A DNA stretch of 36,051 bases from SHLQ01 sp964517125 (GCA_964517125.1 CAZFBD010000047.1:1-36051); one strand, 5' to 3'. Positions 26,408-35,328 are shown, numbered from the stretch's first letter. Program-made: numbers and translations. The notes: generated from the letters alone by a model not told the origin.

Positions 26408-27676
26408 GTGCGCTCTCCTTCTCTTCGAACGACCGTGACCGTCGAGGACTTCCAGGCCATTCGAGATGAGACCGAGATCCTGGCTGCCCCCTTGAGTGCC
26501 GAGGATCAACAGGTGCAGTCCATGCCCGACGTGAGCCCCACCAAGTGGCATCGGGCGCACATCACCTGGTTCTTCGAAACGTTCCTGCTCCTCCCCCACC
26601 TGCCCGGCTACACCACGCCCGACGAGCAGTTCGGGTACCTGTACAACTCGTATTACGAAGCCATCGGCGACCGTCACCCACGCCACGAACGCGGACTGGT
26701 GTCGCGGCCCACCGCTGAAGAAGTCGGCGGCTACCGGGCGCACGTCGATGCAGCAATGACCCGACTGATCGACGAAGTTCTCCCCGAACGTCCCGAGTTG
26801 GAAGAACTGGTAGTGCTGGGTCTGCACCACGAGCAGCAGCATCAGGAACTCCTGCTCATGGACATCAAGCACGTGTTCTCCACCAACCCCCTTCGCCCCG
26901 CGTACCACCCAAGCCAGCCAGCGGCCACCACGCCCGAGTCCCCCATGGAGTGGGTGGATTTCGAGGGTGGTCTCGTCCACATGGGCCACGAAGGCGGGGG
27001 CTTCCACTTCGACAACGAAGCGCCCCGGCACCAGACGTTCGTGGCGCCGTTCCGGTTGGCCGACCGTCTCGTCACCTGCGGTGACTGGCTCGACTTCATG
27101 GCCGACTCCGGATACCACGAGCCCGGCTGGTGGTTGTCCGAGGGGTGGGCCACGATCACCCGCGAAGGCTGGGAGGCGCCTCTGTACTGGGAGACCTCGG
27201 CCACCGGTTGGCAGGTCCACACGCTGCACGGTGTACAGCCCGTCGATCGGTCCGAACCGGTCTGCCACGTGAGCTACTACGAGGCCGACGCGTTTGCGCG
27301 TTGGGCCGGCGGACGCCTCCCAACCGAAGCCGAATGGGAGCATGCCTCCACCGATCTTTCGCCGCTCGGCAATCTCGCCGATGCCGGTTCGCTTCACCCG
27401 CAGCCCGCCGCTCCCGCAACAGGCGACGGCCAACCGCGACAGATGTTTGGCGACGTCTGGGAGTGGACCAGCAGTTCCTACGCCCCCTACCCGGGCTTCC
27501 GCACCGCGGAGGGCGCCGTTGGCGAATACAACGGCAAGTTCATGGTGAACCAGTACGTGCTCCGCGGCGGCTGCTGCGCAACACCAGCCGGACACGTTCG
27601 TGCCACCTACCGGAACTTCTTTCCCACGCACAGCCGCTGGATGTTCAGCGGCGTGCGCCTCGCCAGCGACAGCTAG
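26408..27676 (+). CDS. egtB: Ergothioneine biosynthesis sulfoxide synthase EgtB
   Basis: A 422-residue non-haem iron enzyme. The N-terminal DinB-like domain supplies the iron ligands: H51 (KWHRAHITWF) and H141/H145 in LHHEQQHQELLLMDIKH. The C-terminal FGE-sulfatase/C-type-lectin-like domain contains FGDVWEWTSS and ends HVRATYRNFFPTHSRWMFSG. It joins a thiol donor to hercynine with O2 to give the sulfoxide precursor of ergothioneine. The NGKFMVNQYVLRGG segment resembles the non-mycobacterial EgtB lineage more than the gamma-glutamylcysteine-using mycobacterial enzyme. The GTG start is preceded by GAAAGG five bases upstream. egtD follows after 48 nt. Confidence 0.93.
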   Translation: MRSPSLRTTVTVEDFQAIRDETEILAAPLSAEDQQVQSMPDVSPTKWHRAHITWFFETFLLLPHLPGYTTPDEQFGYLYNSYYEAIGDRHPRHERGLVSRPTAEEVGGYRAHVDAAMTRLIDEVLPERPELEELVVLGLHHEQQHQELLLMDIKHVFSTNPLRPAYHPSQPAATTPESPMEWVDFEGGLVHMGHEGGGFHFDNEAPRHQTFVAPFRLADRLVTCGDWLDFMADSGYHEPGWWLSEGWATITREGWEAPLYWETSATGWQVHTLHGVQPVDRSEPVCHVSYYEADAFARWAGGRLPTEAEWEHASTDLSPLGNLADAGSLHPQPAAPATGDGQPRQMFGDVWEWTSSSYAPYPGFRTAEGAVGEYNGKFMVNQYVLRGGCCATPAGHVRATYRNFFPTHSRWMFSGVRLASDS

Positions 27677-27724
27677 CACATCCGCCACACCCTCAACTTC
27701 GACGAGCCCGGAAGGCCTCCCCCC

Positions 27725-28699
27725 ATGCCCACACAGCCACGAATCGACTCACATCTCGACGCCGACTACTTCGACCGGACGCTGCGCAGCGACGTGATCA
27801 ACGGTCTCACCGCCGACTTCAAAGAACTGCCGCCCAAGTGGTTCTACGACGACCGCGGCTCGGAACTGTTCGACGAGATCACCCGCCTCGAGGAGTACTA
27901 CCCCACCGAAGCCGAGCGGAGCATCCTACGAGACCGCGCCGACGACATCGCCGCCGTCTCTGGGGCGGACACGCTGGTGGAGTTGGGGTCGGGCACCGCC
28001 GACAAGACCCGCGTCCTGCTCGATGCGATGACCCGCACCGGCCAGCTCAAGCGTTTCGTCCCCTTCGACGTGAGCGAGGGCATTCTCCGCTCCAGCTCAA
28101 CCGCCCTCCTCGCTGAATACCCGGGCCTGGAAATCCATGGTGTGGTCGGCGACTTCGAACAGCATCTGGACAAGATTCCCACCGGTGGCCGACGGGTCAC
28201 GGCACTTCTGGGTGGGACCGTTGGGAACTTCGGCCCGATCGAACGGAAGGGCCTGTTGACCGATATCGCTCGCGGCATGGTCAGCGGTGACTGGCTGCTC
28301 CTCGGCACCGACCTGGTGAAGGATCGGAACCGTCTCGTTGCCGCCTACGACGACTCGCTTGGGGTGACGGCCGAGTTCAACAAGAACGTGTTGCATGTCC
28401 TGAACCGACGCCTGGACGCGGACTTCGTGGTCGAGAACTTCGAGCACGTGGCCCGCTTCGACGAGACGGACGAGTGGATGGACCTTCGCCTGCGATCACT
28501 CGTCGATCAGGACGTGCGGATCTCCGCGCTGGATCTGGACGTGCACTTCGACGAAGGCGAGGAGATGCGAACCGAGATCTCCGCCAAGTTCCGGCGTGCA
28601 GGCGTCGAAGCCGAGCTGTCGGCAGTCGGCCTGGACCTGGTCAATTGGTGGACCGACGAACGTGGCGACTACGCACTGTCCATGTCCCGGGTGCGCTGA
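27725..28699 (+). CDS. egtD: L-histidine N-alpha-methyltransferase EgtD
   Basis: A 324-residue SAM-dependent methyltransferase that trimethylates histidine to hercynine. The hallmark N-terminal segment LPPKWFYDDRGSELFDEITRLEEYYPTEAE-type motif is complete (about 37-66), the SAM loop is LVELGSGTADKTRVLLDA, and LLGGTVGNFGPIER and FNKNVLHVLNRRLDADF follow. The C terminus ALSMSRVR is intact and the length is normal for the family. It forms an operon with egtB; egtA, egtC and egtE are not present nearby. The stop is 1 bp from the convergent Septum_form gene. Confidence 0.95.
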   Translation: MPTQPRIDSHLDADYFDRTLRSDVINGLTADFKELPPKWFYDDRGSELFDEITRLEEYYPTEAERSILRDRADDIAAVSGADTLVELGSGTADKTRVLLDAMTRTGQLKRFVPFDVSEGILRSSSTALLAEYPGLEIHGVVGDFEQHLDKIPTGGRRVTALLGGTVGNFGPIERKGLLTDIARGMVSGDWLLLGTDLVKDRNRLVAAYDDSLGVTAEFNKNVLHVLNRRLDADFVVENFEHVARFDETDEWMDLRLRSLVDQDVRISALDLDVHFDEGEEMRTEISAKFRRAGVEAELSAVGLDLVNWWTDERGDYALSMSRVR

Positions 28700-28700
28700 C

Positions 28701-29369
28701 TCAGCCGAAGTGTGAGCCGCTCAGGCCGCTGGGCGCATACAGGTAGCACAGCGACTCGCGGTCGCCCTGACGCCAACCCTGCGCAACGGGCGAGAAGAAG
28801 AAGACCTCGGCATCCTCGGGGATCTCCGCCAGACGGGTTCCTTCGGCTTGGAAACGGTTCCAGCACGTTTCGAAGACCTCGCCCCAGTACGCATTCATTT
28901 CATCGGGATACGTATCGGGACCGGCGATGTCGATCGAGGCGAAGATCTGCCCGTCATGGGGCATCGAGCAGTCTTCGGTGTCGAGCCGGGTGAACTCTTC
29001 CTCATCCGCGCTGGGCATGATGAAACAGTCGCCGGCCTTGAGATCTGCAGCACCCGTGGTGCCACGAGCGTTCCACACACCAATGAGTCCGAGAACCACA
29101 ACGATGGGCACGAGAAGGAAGCGGGGGTTGAACCCGCCCATTCCTCGTCCGTGGTCGGTCCGCTGCTGGTTGAAACTGTCGACCTGCATCGGGGCCGGAG
29201 GGGCCATGGTCGAGTTTGCGCTCGGCGGAGCGGGAGCTGCCTGGGACACGCTCGGTGGGAGCGGAGGCAGGTTTGGTGTCGGCACGCCGGCCACGCCTGA
29301 GGGTCCGGGAACTCCCGGCGTCGGTGGCACCTGCATGCCATCGTTTCCGTACTGATCGTCGTTCGCCAT
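28701..29369 (-). CDS. Proline-rich single-pass membrane protein with Septum_form domain
   Basis: A 222-residue protein. Residues 1-80 are a Pro/Ala/Ser-rich cytoplasmic tail, 84-99 are a single membrane helix (FLLVPIVVVLGLIGVW), and the extracytoplasmic part (about 105-222) is a Septum_form-like (PF13845 type) domain with the GDCF...DCSMPHDGQIF pattern and a cysteine pair further on (CWNRF, SLCYLY). The family is common in Actinobacteria next to cell-wall and division genes, but its role is not established. ATG 29369 has GGGAG eight bases upstream, so the longer frame is rejected. It is convergent with egtD. Confidence 0.82.
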   Translation of the reverse strand: MANDDQYGNDGMQVPPTPGVPGPSGVAGVPTPNLPPLPPSVSQAAPAPPSANSTMAPPAPMQVDSFNQQRTDHGRGMGGFNPRFLLVPIVVVLGLIGVWNARGTTGAADLKAGDCFIMPSADEEEFTRLDTEDCSMPHDGQIFASIDIAGPDTYPDEMNAYWGEVFETCWNRFQAEGTRLAEIPEDAEVFFFSPVAQGWRQGDRESLCYLYAPSGLSGSHFG

Positions 29370-29483
29370 GTGTGCATCTCCCGGCTGGTAGCCATCCAAC
29401 CCGCCCGGTTGTGACGAAGGGATCGGAGGTTCGGCCGGCCGCCTTTAGTGGCTTCGCACGGAAACGAACCGGCGGGCGAACTG

Positions 29484-29921
29484 TCAGTCGAAGCTGTAGC
29501 GGTAGACGTTCGTGTCGCGGGCAACAAACCCGATGCGCTGATACAGCCGGTTTGCAGCTTCACGGCTGGGTCGGCTGGTGAGATCCACCGTGGTGGCACC
29601 GGCGGCGGTCGCAATCTCGAGCGCACGCTCGTTGAGAATCCGGCCCACGCCCTTCCCACGGGCGTCGCCATCGACGACCACGTCTTCGATCCAGGCCCGC
29701 AGCCCCGTGGGGATGCGGAACATGGCGAGCGTCATGGAGCCCACGATCGCTCCGGACTCGTCGTCTCGCGCAATGAGCAGCGTGGACGCCTCGCTGTCCA
29801 CGATCGCCTGCAGTGTTTGTGCATCGGGTGCAGGGTTGGACCGAGACAGCTGAGGAATCAGTTTTGCGAACGCCGCAACGAGTTCGTCGTCGACGGTGGT
29901 GGCTTCAGAGATCGTGATCAC
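29484..29921 (-). CDS. GNAT N-acetyltransferase
   Basis: A 145-residue single-domain acetyltransferase. N terminus ITISEATTVDDELVAAFAKL, central strand GAIVGSMTLAMFRI, the acetyl-CoA loop VVVDGDARGKGVGRILNERA (about 78-97) and the C-terminal REAANRLYQRIGFVARDTNVY are all canonical. GTG 29921 is chosen as start: AAGGA lies about seven bases upstream, and the frame beyond it is Arg-rich and non-conserved. The acceptor is unknown. It is divergent from the PAC2 gene. Confidence 0.88.
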   Translation of the reverse strand: MITISEATTVDDELVAAFAKLIPQLSRSNPAPDAQTLQAIVDSEASTLLIARDDESGAIVGSMTLAMFRIPTGLRAWIEDVVVDGDARGKGVGRILNERALEIATAAGATTVDLTSRPSREAANRLYQRIGFVARDTNVYRYSFD

Positions 29922-30021
29922 GAGAAATCCTTCGGCAGAAGAGGCCCCAATCGTAAGGGAACTGCGAGGCGTGAGGCGCGCTCCCCCGCGCCCGCGCGGT
30001 GTCAACGACAGACGCGCCCGA

Positions 30022-30027
30022 TACCGT
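30022..30027 (+). promoter_or_regulatory. Putative -10 element (TACCGT) of the PAC2 gene
   Basis: TACCGT fits TANNNT and ends 7 nt before GTG 30035, which argues for that start over the GTG at 29999 and for a leaderless mRNA. Confidence 0.4.
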
Positions 30028-30034
30028 TTTGCGT

Positions 30035-30904
30035 GTGACGACGCCTGACCATACGGCGAACCACGTGCGCCAGTCGGCCGAGCCGATCCTGCGAGCACCG
30101 GTCCTCATCTGCGCCTTCGAAGGTTGGAATGACGCGGGCGACGCGTCATCCACGACACTGCGCCACCTCATCGACCGCTGGTCCGCCGACAAGTTCGCCG
30201 ACATCGATCCCGAAGAGTTCTTCGACTTCACCGCCATGCGGCCCACGGTCGAGATCGTCGACGGCCATGAACGTCAGCTGCATTGGCCCGACAATTCGTT
30301 CCACGCTGCGAACCTCGTCGACGCACCCTTCGACGCCGTTCTTCTGCTTGGCATGGAGCCACAGATGAAGTGGCGCACGTTCTGCGAGGTCATCCTCGAA
30401 ACGGCTCGGTCGGTCGGTGCCGAGATGATCGTGACCCTCGGCGCACTCCTGGCCGATGTTCCCCATACCCGGCCGACGCAGGTCGTGGGTTCCGCCTACG
30501 ACGAGGCCACCGCAGACCGGCTCGGTCTTGAACCGTCCAACTACGAGGGCCCCACCGGAATTCTCGGAGTGCTGCATGCGGCAGCCCGCGACGAAGGATT
30601 CACCGTTGCGTCGTTGTGGGCCGCGGTTCCCGCCTACATTCCGGGTGCCAACTCTCCCAAGGCCGCCTTGGCCCTGGTGGAACGACTCACCAAACTTCTC
30701 GACGTCAACGTGTACACGACCGACCTCGAGATCGCTGCGGTTTCCTACGAACGCCAGGTCACCGAACTCGTCTCCGAAGACGAAGACACCGTGGAGTTCG
30801 TCCAGGAACTCGAGGCTCGCTACGACGAAGAAGCCGAGTTCCTCTCGAACGACGACCTCATGGACGAGGTCGAACAGTTCCTGCGCGACCTGCCAGGCGA
30901 GTAG
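30035..30904 (+). CDS. PAC2-family protein (proteasome assembly chaperone-like)
   Basis: A 289-residue PAC2 protein. The diagnostic segment LICAFEGWNDAGDASSTTLRHL opens the domain; LLLGMEPQMKWRTFCEVIL, MIVTLGALLADVPHTRP and SLWAAVPAYIPGANSPKAAL complete it. The C terminus is acidic and helical (YERQVTELVSEDEDTVEFV and beyond). The archaeal/eukaryotic relatives assist proteasome assembly, and the family is widespread in Actinobacteria, which often carry 20S proteasomes; the bacterial function is not settled. Start choice: GTG 30035 follows a TANNNT box at leaderless distance. GTG 29999 would add 12 residues. It is convergent with the lipase gene. Confidence 0.88.
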   Translation: MTTPDHTANHVRQSAEPILRAPVLICAFEGWNDAGDASSTTLRHLIDRWSADKFADIDPEEFFDFTAMRPTVEIVDGHERQLHWPDNSFHAANLVDAPFDAVLLLGMEPQMKWRTFCEVILETARSVGAEMIVTLGALLADVPHTRPTQVVGSAYDEATADRLGLEPSNYEGPTGILGVLHAAARDEGFTVASLWAAVPAYIPGANSPKAALALVERLTKLLDVNVYTTDLEIAAVSYERQVTELVSEDEDTVEFVQELEARYDEEAEFLSNDDLMDEVEQFLRDLPGE

Positions 30905-30910
30905 CCGGCG

Positions 30911-31777
30911 CTATTCCTCTTCGGGGGACTCGTTCGCGGCAGCCACGTGTTCGTCGGCGAACCCAATCAGGGTCTGCATGGTTTCGGCCCAGTTCGGCTC
31001 GTTGAGCACCTCGTGCTCCAGACCTTCGAGCACGATGCGGGTCGCCAGTTCCTGCGCACCGATGGGAGCCGAAAACTCGACGGGCACGATTCGGTCGGCT
31101 CCGCCATGCACCACCATGGTTGGAACGCGTAGTCGGTCGAGACGTTCATTGGCGTACTTCATGGCTTCGAAGGCTTCCAGGCCAAGGCGAGCCGTCGAGC
31201 CCTTCACCCGAAGCGGATCGGCTTCGTAGACCGCTCCGACATCGGCGTCGGTGGACAGCAGCCCACCGTCGAACTCGGACTTGATGAACAGGCGTGGTGC
31301 GATACGGCCAAAGATGGGAGCCGCGATCCGTTGCCAGGCCGGGGTCTCGGCACCGAGGGCCGGGCCGGTGAGCAGCAGCACGTCGGGCTGGGGCCGGTCG
31401 CTCACCGCATAGGTGAACGCAATGAGTCCGCCGAGGGAATGGCCGAGCAGCACGACCGGAAGGCCGGACTCGCGGGCGCGGTCCAGATGATCTTCGACGT
31501 CGTCCAGATAGATGTCCCACGACGAGATATGACCGCGTGGGCCGCCGCTTCGGCCGAATCCCTGATGGTCGTAGGCGCGGGTGCGGTAGCCGGCAGCCGC
31601 CAGCGTGGAGCCGATGTGTTCGTACCGTCCGCTGTGTTCGGCGATGCCATGCAGGATGACGGCTTCGGCATGGGGCTCGTCGGCCTCCCAGATCCTGCGG
31701 AACTGCCCCACCCCCGCGCGGCTCACGCCGCGGGCACCATCGGAGGCGTTGAGGTGGTCGTCAGACGGATTCGGCAT
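30911..31777 (-). CDS. Alpha/beta hydrolase, monoacylglycerol lipase type
   Basis: A 288-residue serine hydrolase of the Hydrolase_4 (MGLL-like) group: AVILHGIAEHSGRYEHIGST near 39-58, YDHQGFGRSGGPRGHI, nucleophile S114 in LLGHSLGGLIAF, and the acid/histidine parts VVHGGADRIVP and EGLEHEVLNE. The HGxxEHxxRY pattern is characteristic of monoacylglycerol lipases. No signal peptide is seen, so it is cytoplasmic. The start ATG 31777 has GGGAGGAA seven bases upstream and lies 17 bp inside the end of the upstream Nudix gene, so the pair is cotranscribed. Confidence 0.9.
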   Translation of the reverse strand: MPNPSDDHLNASDGARGVSRAGVGQFRRIWEADEPHAEAVILHGIAEHSGRYEHIGSTLAAAGYRTRAYDHQGFGRSGGPRGHISSWDIYLDDVEDHLDRARESGLPVVLLGHSLGGLIAFTYAVSDRPQPDVLLLTGPALGAETPAWQRIAAPIFGRIAPRLFIKSEFDGGLLSTDADVGAVYEADPLRVKGSTARLGLEAFEAMKYANERLDRLRVPTMVVHGGADRIVPVEFSAPIGAQELATRIVLEGLEHEVLNEPNWAETMQTLIGFADEHVAAANESPEEE

Positions 31778-32471
31778 CGGGGTGTTCCTCCCATGGGGGT
31801 CGACGGACCGAGTCGAACTGGACCTCGATGGGTTCGCCGCGAATCGCTGCGAATGCCTGCGGCGCCCACCGGGAGGCGCTCACGATGGGTTCGGGAAGGT
31901 CGTCCTCGGCAAAGAAGCCGACGTCGGAACATTCGAGGGGGTGCGGCTTGAGCTCGCCGCCGATGGCTCGCAGATGGAAGACCGTGCTGTACAGGGGAAT
32001 GCGAGTGAACCCCAGCCGCATCCCGTCATGGACGCCAAGCAGCTGCACGACCTCGGCCTGAATGCCCGTCTCTTCGAACACTTCCTTGACCGCCACTTCG
32101 GCGGGTGAGTAGCCGACGTCGGACCAGCCGGTCGGGTACAGCCAGATATCGGAGTCGGCACGCTTCACCAGGAGGATTTCGCCGTCGTCGTTTCCGACGA
32201 TGGCGCCCACCGTGCTCTTTGGTGTCACGTACCCGGGCACGCCATGGCCAATGGTCTTCGTCCACTCAGCGACGAGAACCGTCGGGTCGATCGGCAGCGA
32301 GGAGGCCGATTGGATCTCTGCGGCGAGTTCCATGACCTCGTGGAAACGTTCCTGCTCGTACAGGGACTCGGTGAAGGCCAGACCGGTGCGCGCAATGGCC
32401 GACAACGCTTCGGACCACCGAAGCAGCTCTTTCTCGGTCACCTGGTCGTTCTCGCCGTTCGCGTCGCTCAC
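31761..32471 (-). CDS. Nudix hydrolase with N-terminal helical domain
   Basis: A 236-residue protein. Residues 10-60 form an N-terminal helical segment as in the Nudix_N-type (PF12535) group; the Nudix domain follows from about 80. The catalytic helix carries KEVFEETG, matching REUxEExG with Lys for Arg. The upstream conserved Glu of the box is replaced by Tyr in GWSDVGYSPAEVA, where most relatives have GES. The substrate is a nucleoside-diphosphate-linked compound of unknown identity. Three starts (GTG-TTG-GTG) compete; GTG 32471 is preferred because GAAAGG lies upstream at a suitable distance. It is cotranscribed with the lipase gene and lies just downstream of glnD. Confidence 0.85.
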   Translation of the reverse strand: MSDANGENDQVTEKELLRWSEALSAIARTGLAFTESLYEQERFHEVMELAAEIQSASSLPIDPTVLVAEWTKTIGHGVPGYVTPKSTVGAIVGNDDGEILLVKRADSDIWLYPTGWSDVGYSPAEVAVKEVFEETGIQAEVVQLLGVHDGMRLGFTRIPLYSTVFHLRAIGGELKPHPLECSDVGFFAEDDLPEPIVSASRWAPQAFAAIRGEPIEVQFDSVRRPPWEEHPDAESV

Positions 32472-32525
32472 CAACACCCTTTCGGCACCAACCGGCCGCG
32501 GCGGCCTTTGGACACTGACGCCACC

Positions 32526-34814
32526 CTACTTTCTCCCAATGGCGTGCAACACCGCTCGTTCGATCTCGGCCTGATGGCTGCTGTCGGAGATCTTGCGCCC
32601 GTTGTGGGTGACATAGAAGGAGTCGACCACGGCATCGCCAATGGTTTGGATACGCGCCGACCAGATCGCAACGCCCATCTCGGCGAACGCCCGGGAGATT
32701 CGGTACAGGAAGCCAATCGCGTCGGGACCGGTGACCTCGATCACGGTGGACGCTTCGGAGATGGCGTCATCGAACCGGACCGATGGTTTGGCGGGGCGTG
32801 CGGACAGCCGCTTGGTTGCACGTGCGTACGTGACGCGACGCTCGTCGACCCGTGAATCGATGGCCAACCGGCCCTGCACACCACGCTCCAGCTGTTCTTC
32901 GAGACGCCGAACATCGATCTCGGATCCCGGGATCACCATGAACTCGGACAGCGCCACGCCATTCTCGGTGTGCGCGGCAGCCGACACGATGTCGAGCCCA
33001 TTGAGGGCAATGGCTCCGGCGACCCGGTAGAACGCACCCGGCCGATCGGGCTGCACGATGGTGATCGTTTCGTCCACGATGCGGCACGAATAGGTGCCCT
33101 GGTTCATCATCTCGCGCTGGGCGGGGCTGGGGAACCGGCTGGTGATGACCTCGGCGACTTCGCCGCCGCTGAGCACATGGATGGCCCGGTCGACCAGAAG
33201 ATGGACCAGTGTGGCTTTCGAGCTGTTCCAGGCAGACGGCCCGGTGGCGATGGAGTCGGCTTCGGTGAGCGCGCCGAGTAGATCGAGCAGGTCGGCCGAC
33301 CCGACCGTCGTGGCGACCGCGTGAATCGTGCCGTCGTCGTCGAGGTCCCGTCGGGTGGCAGCGTCGGGGAGCAGAAGATGATGCCGACACATGTCCACGA
33401 GCAGCGTCGTGTCGGCGGCCGAATAGCCCATTCGGGCAGCGATGGTCTCGATGAGCTCAACGCCCACGTCGGTATGGTCGCCCGGGTAGCCCTTGCCAAT
33501 GTCGTGGAGCAGGGCGCCAAGCACCAACAGATCGGGGCGACGGACACGATCGGTCAGCGCCGACGCTTCGGCAGCAGCCTCCAGGAGATGCCGGTCGACG
33601 GTGAACCGGTGATACGCGTTGCGTTGCGGCCGGCTGCGGCACGGTTCCCATTCGGGGATGAGGACGGACATGAGCCCAACCTGGTCCAGTGCCTCGCACA
33701 CCGGAATGGCCGCCCGGCCCAGTTCGAGCAGGTCGGTGAAGTCCTGTCGCATCGAGTCGGTCCACGGTACGGGGAGCTCCCCCATCTCATCGGCGAGTCG
33801 ACCGAGAGTGTCATGGTCGATGAACGAGCGGTTCCGCGCCGCCACGAGGGCGACCCGAACCAGAAGCTCCGGCGAGTTCGCGATGTTGGCATCGTCGGCG
33901 AGACGAAGCAGCCACCCGTCGATCTCGATGCCACCGTCGAGGAACTCGACGTCGGTGGCGCGGTTTCGGTGTTCGAGTCCGCGTTCCACCCAGAACCAGG
34001 TGGCATCGCTGATCCACGCGATGGAGCGGGCTGCTTGCGCGATGTCGGCCATGAGCACATCGGCGTCGGCATACCCCAGTTGCTCGGCGACATCATCCTG
34101 ATAGTCGAGCACCAGACGGTCGCCCGGGCGGCCGGTGACCCGGTGCAGGGCAACGCGAGCTCGCAGCAGGGTCTCGGTTGCCTGGGACAGGCCGTCGAGC
34201 CCCGAGATGTCGGGCAGCGCGCCGGACGACTCTGCCCACCGCAGCGAATGCACATCGCGCAGGCCGCCACGCCCGGACTTGATGTCGGGACCAAGAAGAA
34301 AGGCGACCTCACCGTGCTGGTCGTGCAGTTCGCCCACCCGGTCGGCAAGCTCAGCGACCTGGGTTGCACCGGTCTCTGTCCATTGCCGGTTGGCGGCAAC
34401 GAAAAGCTCATCGGCCAGTGCCTCTTCACCAACCAGGAACCGTGCATCGATCACCGCAGTTGCCGTATCGAGATCGACCAGTGCCAGACGGCAGAGCCCT
34501 TCGACGGTGTCGACGCGATGGCCGAGCTTCATCCCGGCATCCCACATGGGGTACCAGACCTGGTCGGCGAACGTCGCAATGTCGGCATCGGGTCGGTGCA
34601 CGAGCACGATGTCGAGGTCGCTCTGCGGGCACATCTCCTGACGCCCGTAGCCGCCGACCGCCACGAGGGCGACGCCCGCCGGAACGCCGATGTCTTCGGC
34701 GACGGCTCGGATCCACCCATCGAGACGCTCGGTGTATGCATGGGTGAACGCCGAACCTGTAAGTGACAGATCATCGAACAGGTCATCGCGAACGAGTTGC
34801 ACGAGGTCATTCAA
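32526..34814 (-). CDS. glnD: Bifunctional PII uridylyltransferase/uridylyl-removing enzyme GlnD
   Basis: A 762-residue nitrogen sensor. The nucleotidyltransferase site is intact (VGGYGRQEMCPQSDLDIVLV, with D66 and D68), followed by the GlnD central domain with LLGPDIKSGRGGLRDVHSL. The HD domain has YHRFTVDRHLLEA and LLHDIGKGYPGDHTDVG, and two C-terminal ACT domains contain IVQPDRPGAFYRVAGAIA and EVTGPDAIGFLYRISRAF. It adds and removes nucleotidyl groups on PII according to glutamine level; in several Actinobacteria the modification is adenylylation. No glnB or amt gene is nearby. The start overlaps the stop of an upstream unknown gene by 4 nt. Confidence 0.95.
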   Translation of the reverse strand: MNDLVQLVRDDLFDDLSLTGSAFTHAYTERLDGWIRAVAEDIGVPAGVALVAVGGYGRQEMCPQSDLDIVLVHRPDADIATFADQVWYPMWDAGMKLGHRVDTVEGLCRLALVDLDTATAVIDARFLVGEEALADELFVAANRQWTETGATQVAELADRVGELHDQHGEVAFLLGPDIKSGRGGLRDVHSLRWAESSGALPDISGLDGLSQATETLLRARVALHRVTGRPGDRLVLDYQDDVAEQLGYADADVLMADIAQAARSIAWISDATWFWVERGLEHRNRATDVEFLDGGIEIDGWLLRLADDANIANSPELLVRVALVAARNRSFIDHDTLGRLADEMGELPVPWTDSMRQDFTDLLELGRAAIPVCEALDQVGLMSVLIPEWEPCRSRPQRNAYHRFTVDRHLLEAAAEASALTDRVRRPDLLVLGALLHDIGKGYPGDHTDVGVELIETIAARMGYSAADTTLLVDMCRHHLLLPDAATRRDLDDDGTIHAVATTVGSADLLDLLGALTEADSIATGPSAWNSSKATLVHLLVDRAIHVLSGGEVAEVITSRFPSPAQREMMNQGTYSCRIVDETITIVQPDRPGAFYRVAGAIALNGLDIVSAAAHTENGVALSEFMVIPGSEIDVRRLEEQLERGVQGRLAIDSRVDERRVTYARATKRLSARPAKPSVRFDDAISEASTVIEVTGPDAIGFLYRISRAFAEMGVAIWSARIQTIGDAVVDSFYVTHNGRKISDSSHQAEIERAVLHAIGRK

Positions 34815-35284
34815 GCCGATCCACCACCCGACGACTGGCTCCGACGGCGAAGATGCACGTGCGCCTTGGCTGCTCCCCAGGCGATTCCAGCCGCGTGCAC
34901 GTCGTCACCCAGGTCGCTGAACGCCATGGGACCCAGCGCATAGTGATCGTCGGGACTTGACCGGACATCCCACGGGTCACGAACCGGGCGGGGTGCACCC
35001 GCCGCGTTCAACCACTCCTGTACCGGGCCGGTGGATTGACGAAGAAGCTCCAACGGTCCGCTCATTGGCGTATCGATGTCGGTGGCCACAAGGGTGGTGA
35101 GCCGGGCGTCAATGGCAGCCAGCGATGCATCGATCGCCTGCTGCATCTGCGCCCGATCTGCGAGCTCGCTGTCTGCCACGAACGGACGCAGGACACGATC
35201 GAGCCAGCCCGGAGCCGCCTGGACCACGGCATCGCGGAGTTGCTCGCAATATCTGCGGTACTCGTCCTCTCCAGAATCATTCAC
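34811..35284 (-). CDS. Conserved-looking protein of unknown function, coupled to glnD
   Basis: A 157-residue soluble protein that I do not recognise. The first 90 residues are acidic, predicted helical and contain EDEYRRYCEQLRDAVVQAAP. A Pro/Arg hinge (APRPVRDPWDVRSSPDD) follows, and the end contains DLGDDVHAAGIAWGAAKAHV before a basic/Ser/Gly tail. No signal peptide, membrane segment or catalytic motif is visible. Its stop overlaps the start of glnD (ATGA on the minus strand), so it is translated with GlnD and may affect nitrogen signalling. It is divergent from the DUF427 gene 44 bp away. Confidence 0.75.
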   Translation of the reverse strand: MNDSGEDEYRRYCEQLRDAVVQAAPGWLDRVLRPFVADSELADRAQMQQAIDASLAAIDARLTTLVATDIDTPMSGPLELLRQSTGPVQEWLNAAGAPRPVRDPWDVRSSPDDHYALGPMAFSDLGDDVHAAGIAWGAAKAHVHLRRRSQSSGGGSA

Positions 35285-35328
35285 CGATCAATCCACCTCT
35301 TGTGGCGTACAGGGTCCAAGGTACCTGT

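Noticed and set aside
24538..26460. A 640-codon minus-strand frame opposite the AtuA-family gene
   Set aside because: Antisense of a conserved protein, with low-complexity composition and no recognisable domain.
33321..34766. A 481-codon plus-strand frame opposite glnD
   Set aside because: glnD is unmistakable on the other strand; the plus frame is its reverse-complement shadow.
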